Assembly (NCBI RefSeq): GCF_037381185.1
Contig: NZ_JARRQY010000011.1
Location: 58,983-122,982, forward strand
Direction of reading: 5' to 3'
From: Acidihalobacter_A sp037381185
Lineage (GTDB): Bacteria > Pseudomonadota > Gammaproteobacteria > DSM-5130 > Acidihalobacteraceae
Length of the DNA stretch: 64,000 bases
The number at the start of each line of letters is the position of its first letter. The first letter of the stretch is position 1. Position numbers and translations under genes: made by a program. Of the stretch, positions 1 through 6,317 are shown in pieces. The notes beneath the pieces are model-generated. The model saw nothing but the letters and a program-made list of their open reading frames with translations, did not search any database and was not told where the DNA came from.

Positions 1-202
1 TCAGTGGCATGAAGATGCCCGAGGAGACCAGATAGCTGGTCAGTACCCACGAGATCTGGTCGCGGGTCGCACCGAGTTGGCCCTGCATATGCGGCAGGGC
101 GACGTTGACGATGGTGGTGTCGAGCACCTGCATCACCGTCGCGGACATCACCGCGATGGTGATCAGCAGCCGTTGCCGGGGGGAAAATCCGGTTTCGCTC
201 AT
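1..202 (-). CDS. emrB: EmrB/DHA2-family drug efflux permease, N-terminal part
   Basis: Only the first 67 codons are in the window; the gene runs off the left edge. The start is an ATG read leftward at 202-200, overlapping the emrA stop by 4 bases, so translation is probably coupled. The N-terminus has a first membrane helix with the VLDTTIVNVALP motif followed by WVLTSYL, which is typical of DHA2 (14-helix) major facilitator pumps. In this family the inner-membrane permease works with an EmrA-type adaptor and an outer-membrane channel to export hydrophobic toxic compounds by proton antiport. The adjacent emrA and marR genes support this assignment. The substrate cannot be read from the sequence. 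Confidence 0.9.
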   Translation of the reverse strand, partial: MSETGFSPRQRLLITIAVMSATVMQVLDTTIVNVALPHMQGQLGATRDQISWVLTSYLVSSGIFMPL

Positions 203-1221
203 GGCGTGCTCTGGTGCGCCTCAACCGCGGCCGGTGCCTTGAGCGTGTCGATGCTCACTTCGGCCGATGTGCCGACGCGCAGAGGGTATTTCGGCGACGG
301 ATTCAGAATCTCGACGCGTACCGGCACACGCTGGGTGACCTTGACCCAGTTACCGGTGGCGTTCTCCGGCGGCAGCAGGGAGAAGGCCGTGCCGCTGGCG
401 GGGTTGATGCTGATCACGCGGCCGCGGAAGGCGTGACTGCCGTAGGTGTCGACCGTGACCGAAGCCGTTTCGCCGGGTTTGATGCGTGCCAGATCGGTTT
501 CCTTGAAGTTGGCGTCGACCCACCAGTGCGTGTCGCAGACCAGCACGAAGTTGGGCTGGCCCTGGTCGACGTAGTCGCCTGGACGCAGCTTGAATCCGGA
601 TAGCCGGCCGTCGCAGGAGGCGGATACCTGGGCGTGGTTGAGGTCAGTGTCCGCCATGCCCAGTGCGGCCTTGGCCAACTGCACCTGATGATTGGAATCT
701 CCGGTCTGACCGAGCTGCGCGCGGGCTTCGGCAAGACGCGCCTCGCTCACGCCCAGGGCTGCGCGTGCTGCGGCTTCGGCGGCTTGTGCGTCCTGCGCGG
801 TCTGCGCGTCGGTGTAGCCGCGCGAAACCAGCCGCTGCTGGCGTTTGGCCTTGCTGGCGGCATTAGCCAGCTGAACCCGGGCCTGTTCGACCTGAGCCTT
901 GGCCGCAGTGACGGAGGCCTGTAACTGGGCGACCTGTTGCTTCGCCAGGGAGAGCTGGGCCTTGGCTTGGTCGACCTTGAGCCGGTAGGTGGTGGGATCG
1001 ATCCGATACAGCAGCTGTCCCTTGTTGACATGCTGGTGATCGTGCACTGCCACGTCGACCACGCGGCCCGAGATCTGCGGGGCGATGCGGACGGTGTGGG
1101 CGCCGACATAGGCGTCGGAAGTCGAGGGGTAGTACTTCGAGTCGTACCAGTACCACGCGCCGCCGACGACCAGCACGATGGCGATGGCGGCAATGACGGC
1201 GTAGCGAATGATGCGTTTCAT
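199..1221 (-). CDS. emrA: EmrA/HlyD-family membrane fusion protein
   Basis: A 340-residue periplasmic adaptor. It has one N-terminal membrane anchor (about residues 7-27), then a lipoyl-like half around residues 45-70 (VRIAPQISGRVVDVAVHD), a long alanine/glutamine-rich coiled-coil hairpin (about 75-185), and a beta-barrel domain with the usual GxxASVTVDTY-like strand. Length and layout match EmrA and other tripartite-pump adaptors. It sits between marR and emrB, with a 4-base overlap into emrB and about 48 bases after marR, so the three probably form a leftward operon repressed by the MarR protein. No damage is visible. Confidence 0.92.
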   Translation of the reverse strand: MKRIIRYAVIAAIAIVLVVGGAWYWYDSKYYPSTSDAYVGAHTVRIAPQISGRVVDVAVHDHQHVNKGQLLYRIDPTTYRLKVDQAKAQLSLAKQQVAQLQASVTAAKAQVEQARVQLANAASKAKRQQRLVSRGYTDAQTAQDAQAAEAAARAALGVSEARLAEARAQLGQTGDSNHQVQLAKAALGMADTDLNHAQVSASCDGRLSGFKLRPGDYVDQGQPNFVLVCDTHWWVDANFKETDLARIKPGETASVTVDTYGSHAFRGRVISINPASGTAFSLLPPENATGNWVKVTQRVPVRVEILNPSPKYPLRVGTSAEVSIDTLKAPAAVEAHQSTP

Positions 1222-1269
1222 GCGGTGTCCTTGTTGAACGCGGTGCGGGAGATGCGCCGGGTATCGCGA

Positions 1270-1704
1270 TTACAGTGACTGCGCGCGCAGCAGAATGTGC
1301 GTGAGGACGCGCTCGCAGTGGTGAATGTCCTCGTCGCTCAAGCCTTCCAGCAGTTCGCTGCGCAGCTTGGCCGCCGTCTGCTTGATTTCGCGCGAAAGCG
1401 TTTTGGCCTGCTCGGTCATATGAATCGTCTTGCAGCGGCGATCGTTTTCACGGCCGCGCCGCTCGACCCAGCCGTCCTCGACCAGGCGGTCGATCTGCGG
1501 GCTGAGACTGGCGTGGCTGATGCTCATGCGCGTGGCCAGCTCGGTTTGCGGCAGTCCGTCCGGACTTTTGGACAGATGCAGAATTGCCATCCAGCGGGTT
1601 TGGCTGAGGCCGAGCGGACGCAGACGTTCGTCCAGACGAATGCGCCATATACGGGCTATTTCGCCAATTTTGGCGCCGAATTGTTCTTCAGATCTTGATT
1701 TCAT
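1270..1704 (-). CDS. MarR-family transcriptional regulator
   Basis: A 144-residue winged-helix repressor. The central part (about residues 35-100) carries the MarR fold: a recognition helix region near TELATRMSISHASLSPQIDRL, then the wing with the DGWVERRGRENDRRCK motif containing the family's conserved DxR residues. It is first in a leftward operon with emrA and emrB. Immediately upstream are three copies of a 12-base palindromic motif, the likely binding sites, so autoregulation and control of the pump are expected. MarR proteins usually release DNA when they bind small phenolic or lipophilic ligands; the inducer here is unknown. Confidence 0.9.
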   Translation of the reverse strand: MKSRSEEQFGAKIGEIARIWRIRLDERLRPLGLSQTRWMAILHLSKSPDGLPQTELATRMSISHASLSPQIDRLVEDGWVERRGRENDRRCKTIHMTEQAKTLSREIKQTAAKLRSELLEGLSDEDIHHCERVLTHILLRAQSL

Positions 1705-1717
1705 TGATAAAAAATAC

Positions 1718-1759
1718 TTAGGTTCCTAATTGTTAGGTTCCTAATAGTTAGGAACCTAA
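1718..1759. promoter_or_regulatory. Three tandem palindromic operators upstream of marR-emrAB
   Basis: TTAGGTTCCTAA occurs at 1718-1729 and 1733-1744, and TTAGGAACCTAA at 1748-1759. Each is a 5-2-5 palindrome (TTAGG/CCTAA), and start-to-start spacing is exactly 15 bases. The array begins 14 bases upstream of the marR start codon, where a repressor would block the leftward promoter. It also lies about 80 bases upstream of the rightward small gene at 1842, which may share control. That these are MarR sites is inference from position and symmetry. Confidence 0.8.
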
Positions 1760-1841
1760 GCATATAGGCGCAAAAAAATTTTGCAATGCATCATGTGCTC
1801 GCTACTCTGCGTGTTCGCCGCCACGGAAGTCGAGAAGAGTC

Positions 1842-2057
1842 ATGAAGCTGACGGAACGCTACGCGTTGGACGAACTCAAGCAGGTATATCGCGTATTGCA
1901 CGCGGCACTGCCCGAAAACCTCGAACTGATGGATTCCGCACTGCTGGAAGAACTGCAGCGCGAGCTTCAGGAGCGGGCGGCAGACGAGGGAGTGGACGTA
2001 TCGTTGCACGCCCAGTGGGTGGCCTGGCTGGGTGGTCCGCTGCTGCGCGGATTGTAA
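1842..2057 (+). CDS. Small hypothetical protein (71 aa)
   Basis: Seventy-one codons from an ATG preceded by a purine-rich GAGAAGAG site. The product is acidic, predicted almost wholly helical and rich in Leu and Glu (ELQRELQERAADEG), with a tryptophan-containing end. I do not recognise a family. It is transcribed divergently from marR across the operator array and convergently to the coiled-coil gene at 2073-3254, leaving only 15 bases between the two stops. It may be controlled by the same repressor. It is small enough that a chance reading frame cannot be fully excluded. Confidence 0.55.
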   Translation: MKLTERYALDELKQVYRVLHAALPENLELMDSALLEELQRELQERAADEGVDVSLHAQWVAWLGGPLLRGL

Positions 2058-2072
2058 AGCGGTGGCACAGGA

Positions 2073-3254
2073 CTACAGGCGCGAGCTTCGCCGTAGTTCC
2101 TGAATGAGATCGCGTTCCAGGGAGTCCAGATCCTCCATGCGAATCTGTGCTGCACTGCTCAGCCAGGCGCTGGCCTGTTCGCGCTTGCGTGCGAAGTACT
2201 TGAGGATGAATTCCTCGGATTTGAGCATGTAACGGATCGCGTTCTGCGGATCGACCTGTAGAAAGGGATTGGTGGCGATCTGGCGCGCGCCGTCTTCCTG
2301 CGACACGCAGTAGTGGTTCAGTAGCGAATAGAGCAGCGTGCGTGACTTGGTGAGCAGGTCGCGCACGTATTCGCGCGCCTGGCGGTGCAGACTGGCGTCT
2401 ACCACGGCGTCCAACCAGCGGGTGAGGTCGGTTTCGGAAATGGCGACCTCGGTGGTCTTCATGTCGGTGATCAGACGGGAAATATGGGCCTGCGTGTTTT
2501 CCTTCTGCTCCAGGTGCTGGCGGCGGCGCAGAGTGCGGGAAAAAAGCCCCGCGTTGTTTTGCATCTCGCGGTTGAGTTCCTGCAGCTGAAGACGGATGGT
2601 TTCGCGTTTCTGGTGCATGGCCTCGACCTGGGTGCGCTTGCGCGACATCTCCTGGCGCACGAGCTGCAGCCGCACCGTGAAGAACTGTCCCAGCAACTGG
2701 TCGACTTCGTTGATTGCGCGTCCCAGCTGTGCCTGCGCACGCTCCACGGCGAGTCGCAGATCCGGATCGTTGGGCACTGCGCCGTCCAGGGTGTGCAGCA
2801 TGCGCAGCGTTCCGGCCTGTTCGGTACGTACGTCGATGAGCAGGTCGTTGAGACGTTTGACGTGTGCACCGTACTGCGTCAGATCGGTGGTGCCCTCGCC
2901 GCGTGCAGCGTTCTGGCGCTGCGCAATCAATTCGAGCAGCTTGGTGCGAAAGACGCGCACATTGGCGGTGGCGCCGGCATGATGGGCATGATCGATGGCG
3001 GCGATGACCTCGTCCCCGACCGTCCGCTGCAGGCGCATGCGCAGGGAGAGATGGTAGGCGTTGGCCTCCATGATGAGACTTTCGACCGCACCCCTCGAGT
3101 AGAACGGCGCTCCGTCGACGATGTCCTCGGGAATGCCCTCGGGGAGCTTGTCCACCGGCAGTTTGCCGAGGTCTTCCGGGGGGAGTTCGCGAATCAGCTT
3201 GCGTAGCGCGGCGAGGCTGATGTGCGGCAAATCCTCGATCTTGGGTCCGCTCAC
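2073..3254 (-). CDS. Hypothetical coiled-coil protein (393 aa)
   Basis: A soluble protein of 393 residues with no signal peptide or membrane helix. After a proline-rich N-terminus (about 1-50) it is nearly all charged helix, with heptad-like coiled-coil stretches around residues 185-270 (QEMSRKRTQVEAMHQKRETI) and a C-terminal part rich in Arg, Ser and Leu. No catalytic motif is recognisable. It lies 42 bases downstream of nadA on the same strand and could be cotranscribed with it. A structural or scaffolding role would fit the composition, but nothing in the sequence proves a function. Confidence 0.75.
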   Translation of the reverse strand: MSGPKIEDLPHISLAALRKLIRELPPEDLGKLPVDKLPEGIPEDIVDGAPFYSRGAVESLIMEANAYHLSLRMRLQRTVGDEVIAAIDHAHHAGATANVRVFRTKLLELIAQRQNAARGEGTTDLTQYGAHVKRLNDLLIDVRTEQAGTLRMLHTLDGAVPNDPDLRLAVERAQAQLGRAINEVDQLLGQFFTVRLQLVRQEMSRKRTQVEAMHQKRETIRLQLQELNREMQNNAGLFSRTLRRRQHLEQKENTQAHISRLITDMKTTEVAISETDLTRWLDAVVDASLHRQAREYVRDLLTKSRTLLYSLLNHYCVSQEDGARQIATNPFLQVDPQNAIRYMLKSEEFILKYFARKREQASAWLSSAAQIRMEDLDSLERDLIQELRRSSRL

Positions 3255-3296
3255 GGACGGTCCCCTGGCAATGGCCGCGGTATTTCGCGATGCGGC

Positions 3297-4379
3297 TCAG
3301 GCATTGCCTTCGCCGAGCACGTTGCGCTTGAGTGTGGCGGCGAAATCGAGCATGCGCTGGGTGGAACGCAACGCCTTGACGCGCACGGCTTCGTCGACCT
3401 GGATTTCGTTCTCGCCGGTCTCCAGTACCCGTAGTAGATTGTGCAGCCCGTTCATGGCCATCCAGGGGCAGTGCGCGCAGCTGCGGCAGGTCGCCCCGCG
3501 GCCGCCGGTGGGTGCCTCGATCAGCGTTTTGCCGGTGGCGGCCTCGTGCATCTTGTGGAAGATGCCGTTGTCGGTCGCGACGATGAAAGCCGGGTTCGGC
3601 AGTTCGCGAACCGCATCGACCAGCTGCGTCGTCGAACCCACGCGGTCGGCCAGGGCGATGACGTCGGCCGGAGACTCCGGGTGAACCAGAACGGCGGCTT
3701 CGGGATGCGCGGTCTTGAGTTCGGTCAGGGCTCGTGCCTTGAATTCATCGTGCACCACGCAGGAGGCGTTCCACAGCAGCATGTCGGCGCCGGTCTGGCG
3801 CTGGATGTAGTCGCCCAGGTGGCGGTCGGGCGCCCACAGAATCTTGTGTCCCTCACGCTGCAGGTATTCGACCAGGCGCACGGCGATGCTGGAGGTGACG
3901 ACGTAGTCGGCGCGCGCTTTCACCTCGGCGCTGGTGTTGGAGTACACCACCACCGTGCGGTCCGGATGCGCGTCGCAGAACGGAATGAACTCCGCGGGAG
4001 GGCACTCGAGGTCGAGCGAGCACTCTGCCTCCAGGGTGGGCATCAGCACGCGTTTCTCGGGGTTGAGGATCTTGGCGGTTTCCCCCATGAAGCGCACGCC
4101 GGCCACCACCAGCGTCTGCGCCGGATGTTCGTTGCCGAAACGCGCCATGTCCAGCGAGTCCGAGACGTAGCCGCCGGTTTCCTCGGCGAGGCTCTGCAGG
4201 TCTTCGTCGACGTAGTAATGCGCGACCAGCACGGCATCGCGGGCCTTGAGCAGGGCCTTGATGCGGTCCATCGCCTCGTCACGCTCCCGTGGCGTGTAGT
4301 GTGGACGGGTGGCATCGATGCTGCGCGTGGACGGGACATCAATGAGTGGGATCGGCGGTGCAGTGTCTGTGGAACTCAT
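3297..4379 (-). CDS. nadA: Quinolinate synthase A
   Basis: A 360-residue enzyme that condenses iminoaspartate with dihydroxyacetone phosphate to quinolinate, the first pyridine precursor of NAD, using an oxygen-sensitive [4Fe-4S] cluster. Cys120, Cys207 and Cys304 keep the 87- and 97-residue spacing of the three cluster ligands known in E. coli NadA. Cys298 and Cys301 add the CxxCxxC pattern seen in many NadA proteins. The HYYVDEDLQSLAEETGG segment near residue 55 is typical of the family. About 20 extra residues precede the conserved start. No nadB or nadC is nearby in the window. Confidence 0.96.
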   Translation of the reverse strand: MSSTDTAPPIPLIDVPSTRSIDATRPHYTPRERDEAMDRIKALLKARDAVLVAHYYVDEDLQSLAEETGGYVSDSLDMARFGNEHPAQTLVVAGVRFMGETAKILNPEKRVLMPTLEAECSLDLECPPAEFIPFCDAHPDRTVVVYSNTSAEVKARADYVVTSSIAVRLVEYLQREGHKILWAPDRHLGDYIQRQTGADMLLWNASCVVHDEFKARALTELKTAHPEAAVLVHPESPADVIALADRVGSTTQLVDAVRELPNPAFIVATDNGIFHKMHEAATGKTLIEAPTGGRGATCRSCAHCPWMAMNGLHNLLRVLETGENEIQVDEAVRVKALRSTQRMLDFAATLKRNVLGEGNA

Positions 4380-4553
4380 TGCGGGGCTTGTCTCTGCGGG
4401 AGATCGTACGTCTATACGGTGTTTATATCACAGGGCTTGAAGGCGCGCCGATTAATGGGTGGGAACCGTGGTTTGCGATCGGCGGCGGCAGCCGTGAATA
4501 ATGCGCATCCGGCGAGTGTACCGCCGCCGGCCGGAAGCACCGATGGGAGTCGT

Positions 4554-4982
4554 ATGGATTATCAGACCGCGTACAAGGCACTGAGCACGGAAGAGCGCAA
4601 GAGTCTGGCATTGGAGGAAGACCTCGATCCGGGCTTTCGCTCGCTGCTGGTGCGGGATCAGTGGAGTCTGGTGAAGATCTACTTCGGCCGCCGGGTGGAC
4701 CTGCGCGCGGAGGAGATTGCCGTGCTCATCGATGATCCGGATCAGACAGTGCGCATTACCTGCGCGCGGCGTGAGGATCTGACCCCCGAACAGGTCGAGC
4801 GCTGCGTCAACGACCGCGATCCGAATCTGCGCTATTTCATCGCGCGCAGCGTATTGCTGGACGAGGCGCAGCGCGCGAGGCTGCTGGACGATATCGATCC
4901 GCTGGTACGCAAGGCTGCGGCCAAGGGGCCGAAACGGCGCGAACGCAGACGTCGCCCGGGCCAGGCCGAACTGATCCGCTGA
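4554..4982 (+). CDS. HEAT-like repeat protein of unknown function
   Basis: A 142-residue protein starting at ATG 4554; the open frame extends further upstream, but that part is antisense to nadA. It has short alpha-helical repeats of the leucine-rich-variant/HEAT kind: LAEDPDPxVR-like units appear as IDDPDQTVRITCARRED, VNDRDPNLRYFIARS and LDDIDPLVRKAAAKG, each about 24 residues apart. The C-terminus is strongly basic (KRRERRRRPGQ). Such repeats usually mediate protein binding. Its stop overlaps the start of the thioredoxin-like gene by one base, so the two are probably translated together. Confidence 0.75.
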   Translation: MDYQTAYKALSTEERKSLALEEDLDPGFRSLLVRDQWSLVKIYFGRRVDLRAEEIAVLIDDPDQTVRITCARREDLTPEQVERCVNDRDPNLRYFIARSVLLDEAQRARLLDDIDPLVRKAAAKGPKRRERRRRPGQAELIR

Positions 4983-5497
4983 TGAAGTGGCTGCGCTGGC
5001 GCCCGACACGGCGCGGACTGCTGCGTTTCGGGCGCGACGCCTTGATCGTGGGGCTGGTGTATGCGGCGGTGTTCGCCTGGAAGGGGCGCGACATGGCGCA
5101 CGGGCCGGCGCCGGCGCTGCGGGCGAGCGATCTCGCCGGGCAGACCGTGGATCTGGCCGCCTTGCGCGGGCGGCCGGTGCTGGTGCAGTTCTGGGGCACG
5201 TGGTGCCCGATCTGCCGCATGGAACTCGGCAGTCTGCAGGCCTTGTCGCGGAACTGGCAGGTGGTGACCGTGGCGATGCAATCGGGCAAGGAAGGTGAAA
5301 TCCGTGCCTTTATGCGCAAACACGATCTGAGCTACACGGTCATATCGGATCCGGACGGCGTCATCGCGCGGCGCTGGGGCGTGAGCGCGGTGCCGGCGGG
5401 TTTTGTCGTCGGTCCTGCCGGCAATATTCGTTTCCGTGTCGTCGGGCTGAGCTCGCTGTGGGGCTTGCGCGCGAGGCTGTGGTGGGCCGGCCTCTAG
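4982..5497 (+). CDS. TlpA/ScsD-like membrane-anchored thioredoxin
   Basis: A 171-residue protein with a single N-terminal membrane helix (about residues 18-35) and a periplasmic thioredoxin fold. The redox motif W74-C75-P-I-C78 sits in FWGTWCPICRMELG, and the cis-proline loop appears as AVPAGFVV. This layout matches protein disulfide oxidoreductases of the TlpA/ScsD type, which reduce or isomerise periplasmic thiols or serve cytochrome c maturation. Its start codon overlaps the preceding stop (TGATG). The cytochrome c5 gene converges from the other side, but a functional link is only suggested by position. Confidence 0.85.
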   Translation: MKWLRWRPTRRGLLRFGRDALIVGLVYAAVFAWKGRDMAHGPAPALRASDLAGQTVDLAALRGRPVLVQFWGTWCPICRMELGSLQALSRNWQVVTVAMQSGKEGEIRAFMRKHDLSYTVISDPDGVIARRWGVSAVPAGFVVGPAGNIRFRVVGLSSLWGLRARLWWAGL

Positions 5498-5527
5498 CGG
5501 GGCGATCAAACGACTGCGGGCGTCGGC

Positions 5528-6005
5528 CTATTCACAGTCCTTGGGCGCCTCGATGCCGGCTTGATCGAGCATGTAGGCGACGGCGCGTTTGAGTTCGGCA
5601 TCGCTGAGCGACGGGTTGCCGCCGCGCGGCGGCATGCTCTTGAAGCCTTCCACGGTGTGGTGCAGCAGGACGTCGAAGCCCTGGTCCACACGCGGCTGCC
5701 ATTGCGCGCGGCTGTCGATTCTCGGGGCACCCAGCACCCCCGAGCCGTGGCAGCTGATGCACACGGTATCGACGATCTGTTTGCCGCTGTGGCTTGCGGT
5801 GGCGACGACGGTTTCCCCTCTGCCCCTGCGTGGGGGTGGCCTTGGCGCTTGAAGCAGTGGTGACGGATGGCGGGGGCGCGCCTTGCGAAGCGATGAAATT
5901 GACGAGGCGGCTGATCAGAAATACCGGCACGAGCAACAGCAGCAGGCTGCTGACCACCATCAGCACGATGGCAGCCGGATCCCGGCCGGGAACGTGGTTC
6001 GACAT
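5528..6005 (-). pseudogene. Cytochrome c5-like protein interrupted by a single-base frameshift
   Basis: Reading leftward from ATG 6005, the frame encodes a short N-terminus and a membrane anchor (AAIVLMVVSSLLLLLVPVFL) and then an Ala/Pro/Thr linker. The haem domain follows in the next frame, with the CISCH haem-attachment motif, a MPPRGG segment carrying the likely axial methionine, and a C-terminal KDCE. The frames must be joined near 5815-5835, around runs of C and G, by skipping one base. The protein would then be about 158 residues, a membrane-bound cytochrome c5. This may be a true mutation, a sequencing error in a homopolymer, or slippage. Confidence 0.75.
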
Positions 6006-6147
6006 GTTACCCCCAATTTTGTGAACCCTATCCGAACATACCCCGCGAGCCGCGTTGCTGTCTGCTTGGGGCCCACCGTAGGTGTGGGTGCAGTCCCGCC
6101 AACGGCATGGACGCGCAGGCCCTGAAGCGTTATGCTTCGCGACCTGC

Positions 6148-6224
<77 letters not shown>

Positions 6225-6317
6225 CTTCTCCGGCCGGCCCTTCGTTCTCCACACGGTTTCTTCCGACCCCTATGCATATGTAGGCCGCGGCACGCTGCCC
6301 GCCTGCCGGCGCAACGC

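Noticed and set aside
3441..4982. A 513-codon version of the HEAT-like gene
   Set aside because: The upstream 370 codons are antisense to nadA; the conserved part begins at ATG 4554.
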